Source of the DNA: Actinobacteria bacterium UBA2279
GTDB lineage: Bacteria; Actinomycetota; Coriobacteriia; Anaerosomatales; Anaerosomataceae
Length of the DNA stretch: 59,098 bases
Assembly (NCBI GenBank): GCA_002347365.1
Contig: DDWT01000028.1
Coordinates: 111,252-170,349, forward strand
Direction of reading: 5' to 3'
Every line of letters starts with the position of its first letter. Position 1 is the stretch's first letter. Of the stretch, positions 50,791 to 58,849 are shown piece by piece. A program made the translations under genes and the position numbers. Under the pieces are notes generated by a model that saw only the letters and a program-made list of their open reading frames with translations, was not told where the DNA came from and made no database searches.

Positions 50791-52908
50791 ATGCGCTTTT
50801 TCGCACCGGTTACACGCAATCTCGAGACCACCCTGGGTGACGAACTCCGTGCGATGCACGTTGGCGGCGTCCGGCCGGCCACGGCGGGGGTATCGTTCGA
50901 GGGCACCATCGAGGCAGGGTACCGTGCCTGTCTGTGGTCGCGTTTCGCGTCCCGTATCCTTGCGCCCATCGCGCGCTACGACGCACCCGACGAGGACGCG
51001 CTGTACGCAGGCGCACTCGCCGTCCCGTGGGAGGAGCACTTCAGCCTCGCCTCGACGTTCATGATCGACGCGAGCGTGCGAGACTCCGCCGTGACCCACA
51101 GCGGCTACGCGGGGCTCAAGGTCAAAGACGCCATCGCAGACCACTTCCGCGAGATCTTCGATGAACGGCCGTCGGTAGACACCGATGCGCCCGACATCCG
51201 CATCAACCTTGCATTGCGCCGCGGTGTGGCCACGCTGTCGATCGACCTCTCAGGCGACCCGCTGCACCGTCGCGGGTATCGTCGTCCCGGGGTGCAGACC
51301 GCAGCGCCGCTGAAGGAGACGCTCGCGGCGGGCGTTCTAGCGCTCGCGGGTTGGCCGAAGATCGCCGCGGAAGGGGGAGCGCTGCTCGACCCGATGTGCG
51401 GTTCGGGCACGCTGCTGGTGGAAGCCGCGCTCATGGCGGGCGACATCGCACCAGGGCTGCGCCGCACGCGCTGGGGCTTCTCGGCATGGCTGCAGCACGA
51501 GCCGGAGCTGTGGGACGCGCTGCTCGACGAAGCGATGGAGCGTGCCGAGGCGGGCATCGAGAAGCTGCCGCCCATCGAGGGCAGCGATGTGGACGCGGCC
51601 GCTCTGGAGATCGCACGCGGGTGCATCGCGCGTGCAGGTCTGGCCGAGCACGCGAGCGTTGCGCAGCGCGACGTGCACGAGATCACGCCGCCGCATTCTG
51701 CCCCGCGAGGCTTGCTCGTGTCCAATCCGCCGTACGGCGAGCGCCTCACCGGCGATCTTGAAGCGCTCTACACCGCGCTCGGGGAACGCGAGCGCAGGGT
51801 GTTCGGCGGATGGCGCAGCGCCGTGCTCGTCAGCGACCGGGCCCTGGAAGCCCGGCTCGGCATGCACGTGGATGCGCGCTACGAGCTCATGAACGGCAAG
51901 ATACCCGTCGACCTGGTGGTCTCGGAGGTTCCTGCACGCAGTGGCATTGCGGCCGTGGAGACCGATCAGGGCGCCGAGATGTTCGCCAACCGCCTGCGCA
52001 AGCGCCTGAAGCACCTGGGCAAGTGGGCGCGCCGCGAGGGCGTGACATGCTACCGCGTCTACGACGCCGACCTGCCCGAGTACTCGGTTGCCGTCGACCT
52101 CTACGAGGGCCGCTGGGCACACATCTCCGAGTACGCTCCGCCTGCGACCGTGGACGCGGACGCCGCGCGCACACGTCTTGCCGCAGTCATGCGGGTCACG
52201 CCGGAGGTCTTGGGCGTCCGGCCGGAAGACGTCTTCCTCAAGGTGCGGCAGCGTCAGCGTGGTACAGGGCAGTACGAGCGCGCCGCGTCCGGCGGTCAGC
52301 TCCATGAGGTGCACGAAGGTCCCTGCACGTTCCTGGTCAACTTCACCGACTACCTGGACACGGGCGTGTTCCTCGATCACCGGCCGATGCGCCGCACGAT
52401 CATGGCCGAGGCCAAAGACAAGCGCGTGCTGAACCTGTTCGCGTATACGGGGACGGTCTCGGTGGCGGCTGCACACGGTGGCGCCAAGCAGGTCATGACC
52501 GTGGATCTGTCCAAGACCTATCTGGAGTGGGCCCGCGCCAACATGGAGCGCAACGGCTTTTCGGGCATCCGCTATGAGTACGAGCAGGCGGACTGTCTGC
52601 AGTGGCTGCGGAAGCGTCGGGACCGCAGATTCGACTTGATCTTCCTCGATCCGCCCAGTTTTTCAAACTCCAAGCGGATGGCCGATGTCCTCGATGTTCA
52701 GCGCGATCACGTGTTGCTGATCACGCGCGCATCGGAGCTGCTCGCGCCGGGAGGCATGCTCTACTTCTCGACGAACCTGCGGACGTTCACCCTCGACACG
52801 TCGCATCTCGAGGAGCTGGAGATCGAAGACATCTCAGCCGAGACGATCGGTCCGGACTTCGAGCGCAACCCGCGCATCCACCGGGTCTTCAAGATCACAG
52901 TGCGCTGA
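50791..52908 (+). CDS. rlmL: Bifunctional 23S rRNA methyltransferase RlmKL
   Basis: The fused enzyme methylates G2445 (N2, RlmL part) and G2069 (N7, RlmK part) in 23S rRNA (E. coli numbering). The 705-residue product has a THUMP domain (about 40-160), a first SAM fold with LDPMCGSGTLLVEAA and NPPYGERL, and a second with LNLFAYTGTVSVAAAHGGA and the LDPPSFSNSK motif. Its length equals that of the E. coli fusion (702). AAGGGG precedes ATG 50791. The tail overlaps the ferredoxin gene on the opposite strand by 14 bases. Confidence 0.95.
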   Translation: MRFFAPVTRNLETTLGDELRAMHVGGVRPATAGVSFEGTIEAGYRACLWSRFASRILAPIARYDAPDEDALYAGALAVPWEEHFSLASTFMIDASVRDSAVTHSGYAGLKVKDAIADHFREIFDERPSVDTDAPDIRINLALRRGVATLSIDLSGDPLHRRGYRRPGVQTAAPLKETLAAGVLALAGWPKIAAEGGALLDPMCGSGTLLVEAALMAGDIAPGLRRTRWGFSAWLQHEPELWDALLDEAMERAEAGIEKLPPIEGSDVDAAALEIARGCIARAGLAEHASVAQRDVHEITPPHSAPRGLLVSNPPYGERLTGDLEALYTALGERERRVFGGWRSAVLVSDRALEARLGMHVDARYELMNGKIPVDLVVSEVPARSGIAAVETDQGAEMFANRLRKRLKHLGKWARREGVTCYRVYDADLPEYSVAVDLYEGRWAHISEYAPPATVDADAARTRLAAVMRVTPEVLGVRPEDVFLKVRQRQRGTGQYERAASGGQLHEVHEGPCTFLVNFTDYLDTGVFLDHRPMRRTIMAEAKDKRVLNLFAYTGTVSVAAAHGGAKQVMTVDLSKTYLEWARANMERNGFSGIRYEYEQADCLQWLRKRRDRRFDLIFLDPPSFSNSKRMADVLDVQRDHVLLITRASELLAPGGMLYFSTNLRTFTLDTSHLEELEIEDISAETIGPDFERNPRIHRVFKITVR

Positions 52909-53089
52909 TGCTGATCGCTTCGACCGGGCAGAGCTCGACACAGCCCTCGATGTCGCCATAGGTCTCGGGTGCGGGATCGGGATCGATAACGTAGGCGATA
53001 CCATCATCGTTCATGCGGAAGACCTCGGGGCACGTATCCTCGCACAGTCCGCATCCGATGCAGAGGTCGGGATCGACGATCGCTTTCAT
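52895..53089 (-). CDS. Small [4Fe-4S] ferredoxin
   Basis: The 64-residue protein has CIGCGLCEDTCPEVF near the N-terminus and CVELCPVEA near the C-terminus: four ligand cysteines plus two that usually form a disulfide, the pattern of monocluster ferredoxins in clostridia and Thermotoga. It carries electrons at low potential in anaerobic metabolism. GGAGGG precedes ATG 53089. It lies after the GNAT gene on the minus strand, with 65 bases between. Confidence 0.93.
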   Translation of the reverse strand: MKAIVDPDLCIGCGLCEDTCPEVFRMNDDGIAYVIDPDPAPETYGDIEGCVELCPVEAISISAL

Positions 53090-53154
53090 CTCGGCCCTCC
53101 TATCAATCGGCACCTTCTGTATGTCTCATCCCCACCGCAGGCGCTTTGCTCACG

Positions 53155-53643
53155 CTAGACGAGGGCCTCAAGCAACACGACGTCCAGCCAGCGGTCGAAC
53201 TTGTAGCCGACCTCGTGCATGACGCCGACCTCCCGGAAGCCGAGCTTGGCCGCCATCGCCAGACTCGCAGTGTTCTCGGTACAGATCCGTGACAGGATGA
53301 CATGTATGCCGAGAGAAGGTGCGAGGTCGATGAGCGCCTCAGAAAGCATGGTGCCGTATCCGTGGCCGAGGTGAGACTCGTCGATGTAGGTGGATATCTC
53401 CACGGTGCCATCGTAGGCGCGCCTGTCCGAGTACTGCGTGAGAGATCCCCAGCCGATGACCTCGCCGTCTTCCACGAGCGCGAGCACAGGGTGTCTTGGT
53501 CCGTGGTGTGCGAGCCACTGGCGCCGGTCTTCGGCGGTCTTGGGCTCCTGGTCGAATGTGGCGGTCGAGTGCAGCACTGCCTGGTTGTAGATGCGGGCGA
53601 TCGATTCTGCATCCTCAGGTGCTGCGAAGCGTATCTCGGGCAC
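53155..53643 (-). CDS. GNAT acetyltransferase (phosphinothricin acetyltransferase-like)
   Basis: The 162-residue protein follows the COG1247 pattern: IRFAAPEDAESIARIYNQAVLHSTATF, EISTYIDESHLGHGYGTML (acetyl-CoA loop) and GFREVGVMHEVGYKFDRWLDVVLLE. Members acetylate amines such as phosphinothricin, methionine sulfoximine or related amino acids. GTG 53643 has GAGGAG. It is divergent from the homocitrate-synthase operon. Confidence 0.92.
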   Translation of the reverse strand: MPEIRFAAPEDAESIARIYNQAVLHSTATFDQEPKTAEDRRQWLAHHGPRHPVLALVEDGEVIGWGSLTQYSDRRAYDGTVEISTYIDESHLGHGYGTMLSEALIDLAPSLGIHVILSRICTENTASLAMAAKLGFREVGVMHEVGYKFDRWLDVVLLEALV

Positions 53644-53676
53644 GTTGGTTCTCCTCGGCTGATGCGTGTTTCTGGA

Positions 53677-53705
53677 TTGTCGCTACACGCGACGTATCGT
53701 ACACT
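53677..53705 (+). promoter_or_regulatory. Promoter of the homocitrate/isopropylmalate operon
   Basis: TTGTCG (53677-53682) and TACACT (53700-53705) are separated by exactly 17 bases. The leader is about 100 bases and contains an 8-bp GC-rich hairpin (53773-53780 with 53785-53792) just before the ribosome-binding site. I saw no leucine-rich leader peptide or T-box. Confidence 0.6.
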
Positions 53706-53813
53706 GAAACATCTTATCGTCCGGGGTGCGTCGCGCACGCCGTCATCAAGCGGATGAAAGCCATTCTGACGACGACGCTGGCGTCAGCGTCGCCCGCACG
53801 AGGAGGAACCGGG

Positions 53814-54992
53814 TTGGACAAGCACATGCCTGCCGATTTCCCTGTCGACAGTAGCCTTGGGACTCTCGAGGTCAAGATCGATGACACGACGCTGCGTGAC
53901 GGGGAGCAGACCGCGGGCGTCGTCTTCGCGAACCAGGAGAAGATCCGCATCGCCAAGCTGCTCGACGAGATCGGCGTGCATCAGCTCGAGGTAGGCATCC
54001 CGGCGATGGGCGGCGACGAGCGCGACGTGATCGAGGAGATCGCGCACCTGGGCCTGAACGCCTCCGTGCTCGCGTGGAACCGCGCGAACCTCGCCGACAT
54101 CAAGACCTCCATCGGTTGCGGCGTGGACGCGGTGGCCATCTCGCTTGCGACCTCTGATATCCACATCGAGACCAAGCTCATGAAGGACCGCGCGTGGGTC
54201 TTAGACTCCATCCGCGAGGCAGTCGCCTACGCGAAGTCGGCGGGCGTGTATGTCTCGGTCAACGCCGAAGACGCCTCGCGCACCGACCTCGACTTTCTCG
54301 TGCAGTACGCCGCCGCGGCCAAGTCCGAGGGCGCCGATCGCCTGCGCTTCTGCGACACCATCGGCATCATGGAGCCGTTCCGCACCTATCAGGTCATCCG
54401 TGAGCTGCGCGAGCGGACCGGCCTTGAGATCGAGATGCACACGCACAACGACTTCGGCATGGCTGTCGCCAACGCCATTGCAGGCATCCATGCCGGCGCC
54501 ACCTGGGTGAACGTCACCGTCGCCGGTCTGGGCGAGCGCGCCGGCAACGCGGCGCTCGAAGAGGTCGTCATGGCGCTCAAGTACATCGAGGACATGCAGC
54601 TGGATATGGACACGACGCGCTTCCGCGAGATCGCCGAGTACGTGATGAAGGCGGCGGGACGCACCATCCCGATCTGGAAGTCCGTCATCGGCTCGAACAT
54701 GTTCGCGCACGAGTCCGGGATACACGCCGACGGCGTCATCAAGAACCCCAAGACCTACGAGGTCTTCAGCCCCGATGAGGTGGGCCTGGTCCGCCAGATC
54801 GTCGTGGGCAAGCACTCCGGCTCCAAGACGCTCGAACTCAAGTTCAACGAGTACGGTATAGAGTTGAGTAGAGAGCAGGCGGCCGAGATGCTGCCGCGCG
54901 TGCGCACGATGGCCATCGAGCTCAAGCGCGCGCTCTTCGACAAAGAACTCGTCTACATCTATCAGGACTGGAAGGCCGAGCAGAAGGGGTGA
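53814..54992 (+). CDS. Homocitrate synthase / short 2-isopropylmalate synthase family
   Basis: The 392-residue DRE-TIM metallolyase has the catalytic IDDTTLRDGEQTAG, metal-binding HTHNDFGMAVANAIAG, GLGERAGNAALEEVVMAL and HESGIHADGV. The leucine-feedback C-terminal domain of standard LeuA (about 510 residues) is missing, so this is a NifV/AksA/homocitrate-synthase type or an unregulated isopropylmalate synthase. GERAGNA is the more common form in homocitrate synthases. The start is probably TTG 53814, seven bases after AGGAGG; ATG 53826 is too far. leuC- and leuD-like genes follow, in the same reading direction. Confidence 0.9.
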   Translation: MDKHMPADFPVDSSLGTLEVKIDDTTLRDGEQTAGVVFANQEKIRIAKLLDEIGVHQLEVGIPAMGGDERDVIEEIAHLGLNASVLAWNRANLADIKTSIGCGVDAVAISLATSDIHIETKLMKDRAWVLDSIREAVAYAKSAGVYVSVNAEDASRTDLDFLVQYAAAAKSEGADRLRFCDTIGIMEPFRTYQVIRELRERTGLEIEMHTHNDFGMAVANAIAGIHAGATWVNVTVAGLGERAGNAALEEVVMALKYIEDMQLDMDTTRFREIAEYVMKAAGRTIPIWKSVIGSNMFAHESGIHADGVIKNPKTYEVFSPDEVGLVRQIVVGKHSGSKTLELKFNEYGIELSREQAAEMLPRVRTMAIELKRALFDKELVYIYQDWKAEQKG

Positions 54993-54998
54993 GCTAAG

Positions 54999-56270
54999 AT
55001 TCCTGGAAAGACGATCGCCGAGAAGATCTTCTCGGCACACTCAGGAACCGACGCGCACGCGGGCGACATCGTAGTCGCCGACGTTGATTTTGTGATGGGG
55101 CAGGACGGCACGTCGCCGCTCGCAATCCGTGCGTTGGAGAACATGGGCGTTGACGCCGTGTTCGATACAAAGAAGGTCGCGTTGGTCATGGACCACAGCT
55201 CGCCGAGCCCCATCGAGGGCGTGAGCGCGCTTCACACCATGATGCGTGAGTTCGGCAAGAAGACCGGTGCGAAGGTCTACGACGTGGGCGAGGGAGTGTG
55301 CCACCAGCTCATTCCCGAGAAGGGCCACGTGGTCCCGGGCGATCTGATGGTGGGCTGCGACAGTCACACCTGCACCTACGGTGCACTCAACGTGTTCTCC
55401 ACCGGCGTGGGCTCCACCGACGGCGCTGCGGCGATGGCATCCGGCAAGCTGTGGTTCAAGGTGCCGGACACCATGAAGGTCACCTACGAGGGCGAACTGC
55501 AGCCTGGCGTGTTCTCCAAAGACCTCATCTTGTACCTTGCCGGTCAGATCGGCGCCGACGGCGCGACGTATGAGGCCATCGAGTTCTGCGGCCCTGTCAT
55601 CGATGAGCTGTCGGTCGAGGCGCGGATGACGATCTCCAACATGGCCATCGAGGTGGGAGCGAAAGCCGGCCTGATGAAGGCCGATGCCAAGACGCTGGAG
55701 TGGTTCGAAGGCCGGGGCGAGAAGGTGCCCGCACCGCAGGCGCCCGACGCTGACGCCACCTACATCCGCGAGCTCACCTTCGACGCGTCCGCGATCGGTC
55801 CGCAGGTGGCCAAGCCCCACGCGGTCGACAACGTGAGCCCGATCGAAGAGGTGGAGGGCACGCCGATCGCCGAAGGCGTTCTGGGCACCTGCACCAACGG
55901 TCGCCTCGAGGACTTCGCCATCGCGGCGAGCATCCTCAAAGGCCGGAAGGTCCACCCCGACGTGCGCTTCATCGTGGCACCCGCGTCGCGCCAGATCCTG
56001 CTCGACGCGATCGAGGCCGGCTACGTCCAGACGCTCGTGGAGGCAGGCGCCGCGCTCGTGACGGCAGGCTGCGGTCCCTGTGTGGGCACACACAACGGCG
56101 TGCCGTCCGACGGCGAGAACGTCATCTCCACGGCCAACCGCAACTTCAAGGGCCGCATGGGCAACTCCAACGCCTTCATCTATCTGGGCAGCCCGGCCAC
56201 CGTGGCCGCGTCCGTGATCGAGGGCAAGATCACCGACCCCCGCAAGTACTTCAAGGGAGGGGAGGCGTGA
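54999..56270 (+). CDS. leuC: 3-isopropylmalate/homoaconitate dehydratase large subunit, apparent AUU start
   Basis: This aconitase-family enzyme isomerises isopropylmalate or homocitrate with its small partner. VVGCDSHT-type DLMVGCDSHTCTYGALN, GTCTNGRLEDF and AGCGPCVG carry the [4Fe-4S] ligand cysteines. Family similarity (GKTIAEKIFSAHSGTDA) begins immediately at 55005, yet no ATG, GTG or TTG is in frame between the preceding stop (54990-54992) and 55089. AUU at 54999, ten bases after AAGGGG, is the best start, giving 423 residues; starting at 55089 or 55092 would cut off about 30 conserved residues. The gene is in the same frame as the preceding one. Confidence 0.9.
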   Translation: MPGKTIAEKIFSAHSGTDAHAGDIVVADVDFVMGQDGTSPLAIRALENMGVDAVFDTKKVALVMDHSSPSPIEGVSALHTMMREFGKKTGAKVYDVGEGVCHQLIPEKGHVVPGDLMVGCDSHTCTYGALNVFSTGVGSTDGAAAMASGKLWFKVPDTMKVTYEGELQPGVFSKDLILYLAGQIGADGATYEAIEFCGPVIDELSVEARMTISNMAIEVGAKAGLMKADAKTLEWFEGRGEKVPAPQAPDADATYIRELTFDASAIGPQVAKPHAVDNVSPIEEVEGTPIAEGVLGTCTNGRLEDFAIAASILKGRKVHPDVRFIVAPASRQILLDAIEAGYVQTLVEAGAALVTAGCGPCVGTHNGVPSDGENVISTANRNFKGRMGNSNAFIYLGSPATVAASVIEGKITDPRKYFKGGEA

Positions 56271-56770
56271 TGGAGCTGAAAGCCAAAGCCTTCAAGTACG
56301 GCGATGACATCAACACCGACTACATCATCTCCGGCAAGTACAAGTTCAAGTCCAACGACATGGAAGTCATGGCGGTGCACGCCATGGAGGAGCTCGACCC
56401 CGACTACTACGCCAAGATGAAGCCGAACGGCGGATTTTTGGTGGCCGGCACCAACTTCGGCATGGGCTCTTCCCGCGAGCAGGCGCCTCTGGTGCTCATC
56501 CACTCCAACACCAAAGCGGTGCTCGCCAAGACGTTCGCGCGCATCTTCTACCGCAACGCCATCAACACCGGCTTGCCGGTTGTGGAGTGCGATACCGACC
56601 TGATCGACGACGGTGACGAGCTCGTCCTCGACCTCACGGGCGGCGTGCTTCGCGACGTGACCAAGGGTATCGACATCGCCATCAAGCCGCTGCCGCCGGT
56701 CATGGCCCAGCTGCTCGCCGACGGTGGGCTGGTGGAGCACTTCAAGAAGCACGGCGGTTTCGCGCTGTAG
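56270..56770 (+). CDS. leuD: 3-isopropylmalate/homoaconitate dehydratase small subunit
   Basis: The 166-residue small subunit has the swivelling-domain pattern: YGDDINTDYIISGKY, AGTNFGMGSSREQAP and LAKTFARIFYRNAINTGL. This short, archaeal/thermophilic-type LeuD (usually about 165 residues) pairs with the HACN-type large subunit upstream. The segment YIISGKYKF in the substrate loop differs between isopropylmalate- and homoaconitate-specific forms, and I cannot read the specificity by eye. ATG 56270 overlaps the leuC stop (TGATG), with GGGAGGGG upstream. No leuB is in the window. Confidence 0.93.
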   Translation: MELKAKAFKYGDDINTDYIISGKYKFKSNDMEVMAVHAMEELDPDYYAKMKPNGGFLVAGTNFGMGSSREQAPLVLIHSNTKAVLAKTFARIFYRNAINTGLPVVECDTDLIDDGDELVLDLTGGVLRDVTKGIDIAIKPLPPVMAQLLADGGLVEHFKKHGGFAL

Positions 56771-56797
56771 AGCGGCATCACCTCGAGCGATCATGCG

Positions 56798-56822
56798 TGA
56801 CATATATGGTTGACATATATGG
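56798..56822 (+). repeat. Tandem 12-base repeat, likely VapB operator
   Basis: TGACATATATGG occurs at 56798-56809 and 56811-56822, a 13-base period. Each copy contains the palindrome CATATATG. It lies upstream of the antitoxin gene, where ribbon-helix-helix proteins bind to repress their own operon; TTGACA at 56810-56815 may be a -35 element. Confidence 0.6.
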
Positions 56823-56845
56823 CGCGGCGGTCGCAGACTGAGGTC

Positions 56846-57130
56846 ATGAAGAAGACGATGATGTATCTGCCCGAGGAGATGCACGCCTATCTGGCCGAGG
56901 AGGCCGAGAGGCGCGGTGTCTCCATGGCCGAGATAGCCCGCGAGGCGATCGGCGAGTACCGCACGCGCGCCGAGGCTGTGCCGCAGCTGAACCTGGATGC
57001 CTTCATCGGCATCATCGACGAGCCCGGGCCGCGCACCGATGACTCCGAGCATGTCGACGAACTGCTCGATGAGTACTACAAGGTTGGCGGCAAGTGGGAT
57101 CAGGAGCACGGCTTTGCCGATCCTGACTGA
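56846..57130 (+). CDS. Ribbon-helix-helix antitoxin (VapB-type)
   Basis: The 94-residue protein begins MKKTMMYLPEEMHAYLAEEAERRGVSMAEIAREAIGEY, a textbook RHH DNA-binding fold, followed by an acidic tail (EPGPRTDDSEHVDEL) that should wrap the toxin. ATG 56846 is preferred because GAGG lies just upstream and the domain begins there; ATG 56819, in frame, lies within the operator repeat. It overlaps vapC by 17 bases, giving the usual antitoxin-toxin order. Confidence 0.85.
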   Translation: MKKTMMYLPEEMHAYLAEEAERRGVSMAEIAREAIGEYRTRAEAVPQLNLDAFIGIIDEPGPRTDDSEHVDELLDEYYKVGGKWDQEHGFADPD

Positions 57131-57527
57131 TACGAGCGTGCTTCTGGCGGCCGGCGTCCAGCGGGAGTCCAGGCATGAGGTCGCTGCCGCGGCGCTGAGA
57201 GAGCACGCCGGCGACGGCCTCCTTGTCCCGCTGACCATCCTCACGGAGCTGCTGTGCTTCGCGCGAAGCCGGTACGGGATCGAGCAGCAGCGCCGGATGT
57301 GGGCGGGACTCTCAGCGACCGGCCTCACCGTCGTTCCGGTGGACCTGCCGATGCTGTCGCTGGCGCGTGACATCGACACCCGCTACTCAGATGTCGGCTT
57401 CGGGTTTGCCGACTGCACCTTGCTTGCCACGTGCGAGGCGTTGCGCACCGCGCGCGTGCTCTCCTTCGACCGTAGGCTTGCGGCCTACCGCCCCTCATTC
57501 GCGCAATCCCTCGAGGTGCTGCCGTAG
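57114..57527 (+). CDS. PIN-domain toxin (VapC-type ribonuclease)
   Basis: The 137-residue protein has the PIN pattern: LTDTSVLLAAG (first Asp), LTELLCFARS (Glu), GFADCTLLATCEAL (Asp) and VLSFDRRL (last Asp). VapC toxins cleave tRNA or rRNA and stop translation. I chose TTG 57114: CAGGAG lies seven bases upstream and translation from there begins with the domain; a longer frame upstream reads the antitoxin out of frame. It ends 11 bases before the integrase gene. Confidence 0.85.
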   Translation: MPILTDTSVLLAAGVQRESRHEVAAAALREHAGDGLLVPLTILTELLCFARSRYGIEQQRRMWAGLSATGLTVVPVDLPMLSLARDIDTRYSDVGFGFADCTLLATCEALRTARVLSFDRRLAAYRPSFAQSLEVLP

Positions 57528-57538
57528 GCCTGGCCCTG

Positions 57539-58507
57539 ATGACGCCCCAAACACCCAGGCTGATGGACCAGATGCGTCACGCACTGCGTGCGCGTCACTA
57601 CAGCGTGCGGACCGAGCAGGCGTACCTACTGTGGTCCCGCCGGTTCATCATCTTCCACGGAATGCGTCACCCCTCGACCATGGCCGAGGAAGAGATCAAC
57701 GAGTTCCTCACCCATCTTGCCGTGGAGCGTCATGTGAGCGCCTCCACTCAGAACCAGGCACTCTCCGCGTTGCTCTTCTTGTACCGACACGTGCTGGGTG
57801 TGCCGCTCGGCGACCTGGGTGGGGTCGTGCGAGCGCAACGGCCGGTGCGTCTTCCGGTCGTCATGACCCGTGAAGAGGTCCGACAGGTCCTCGCGCAGCT
57901 CGACGGCGAGGCGCACCTGATGGTGTGCCTGCTCTACGGTGCCGGGCTGCGCTTGTCAGAGTGTCTCCGCCTTCGAGTCCAGGATGTGGACTTCTCTCGC
58001 CGAGAGATCACAGTCCGAGATGGCAAGGGCGGCAAGGACCGCGTTACGACGTTGCCGGACAAGTCGATACCGGCGCTCAGACAACAACTGCAGAGGGCAC
58101 GTGTCGTCCACGAGGCCGATCTCACTGACGGATGGGGAGCGGTGGTTCTGCCAATGGCGCTCGACCGGAAGTACCCGCATGCCGCATTCGAATGGCGCTG
58201 GCAGTGGGCGTTCCCGCAGCAGCGCAGATGGCGTGACGCCACGACGGGCGAGGAAGGCCGGCATCACGTCCATCCCACGGTACTTCAGCGTGCGGTGAAG
58301 GACGCTGTCCGACGCTCCGGGGTGACCAAGCACGTCGGGTGTCACACCTTCAGGCATTCCTTCGCAACCCACCTACTGGATGATGGCTACGACATCAGGA
58401 CGATCCAGGAGCTACTCGGCCACAAGGATGTGCGCACAACCATGATCTACACCCACGTGCTCAATCGTGGTGGCCGAGGAGTACGGAGTCCGATGGATGG
58501 ACTGTGA
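57539..58507 (+). CDS. intI: Integron-type tyrosine recombinase (IntI)
   Basis: The 322-residue tyrosine recombinase has the Arg of GAGLRLSECL (near 138), GGKDRVTTLP, HTFRHSFATHLL (His near 269, Arg near 272), LLGHKDVRTT and the nucleophile Tyr in MIYTHVL (near 304). Between patches it carries the IntI-specific insertion ALDRKYPHAAFEWRWQWAFPQQ ... GRHHVHPTVLQ, which distinguishes integron integrases from XerC/XerD, and it ends GGRGVRSPMDGL as IntI proteins do. It is flanked by VapBC upstream and BrnTA downstream. I found no clear attC or attI site. The ATG has no obvious ribosome-binding site. Confidence 0.92.
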   Translation: MTPQTPRLMDQMRHALRARHYSVRTEQAYLLWSRRFIIFHGMRHPSTMAEEEINEFLTHLAVERHVSASTQNQALSALLFLYRHVLGVPLGDLGGVVRAQRPVRLPVVMTREEVRQVLAQLDGEAHLMVCLLYGAGLRLSECLRLRVQDVDFSRREITVRDGKGGKDRVTTLPDKSIPALRQQLQRARVVHEADLTDGWGAVVLPMALDRKYPHAAFEWRWQWAFPQQRRWRDATTGEEGRHHVHPTVLQRAVKDAVRRSGVTKHVGCHTFRHSFATHLLDDGYDIRTIQELLGHKDVRTTMIYTHVLNRGGRGVRSPMDGL

Positions 58508-58540
58508 GTCCGGATGTAGGCAACTGCGCGCAGCACCAGA

Positions 58541-58572
58541 AAAGGTATAGAATACATACCGAAAGGGTATAT
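58541..58572 (+). promoter_or_regulatory. Inverted and direct repeats upstream of brnT, probable autoregulatory operator
   Basis: AAAGGTATA (58541-58549) recurs as AAAGGGTATAT (58562-58572), and GGTAT (58544-58548) and ATACC (58556-58560) form an inverted repeat between. TAGAAT at 58548-58553 may be the -10. This is a typical site for BrnA-type repression. Confidence 0.5.
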
Positions 58573-58576
58573 TTCG

Positions 58577-58849
58577 ATGGACCCCCCGCAGTTCGAGTTC
58601 GACTCGGCGAAGAGCGCCGCAAACAAGCGTAAGCACGGGATCGACTTCGTTGAGGCTCAGTCACTCTGGGATGACGAGAATATCGTACGTATCACGGCTC
58701 GTACCGTTGGAGAATCGAGATTCGTAGTAGTCGGCAAGATTGACGACAAGCACTGGTCGGCAGTCGTCACCTACCGCGGAGAGAGCGTCCGATTGATCTC
58801 CGTGCGCAGGTCGCGCGTGAAGGAGGTGGAGGTCTATGAAGGCGAGTGA
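58577..58849 (+). CDS. brnT: BrnT-family toxin
   Basis: The 90-residue protein matches BrnT: FEFDSAKSAANKRKHGIDFVEAQSLW, then ESRFVVVGKIDDKHWSAVVTYRGESVRLISVRRS. BrnT is a RelE-fold ribonuclease that blocks translation. GAAAGGG precedes ATG 58577. It overlaps brnA by 14 bases, so the order is toxin first, as in other brnTA modules. Confidence 0.92.
   Translation: MDPPQFEFDSAKSAANKRKHGIDFVEAQSLWDDENIVRITARTVGESRFVVVGKIDDKHWSAVVTYRGESVRLISVRRSRVKEVEVYEGE

Noticed and set aside
51337..52476. 379-residue minus-strand frame inside rlmL
   Set aside because: Antisense composition and no start signal; rlmL covers the stretch.
53706..53813. Leucine leader peptide or T-box before the homocitrate/leuCD operon
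   Set aside because: The leader has no run of leucine codons and no T-box sequence; only a short GC hairpin is visible.
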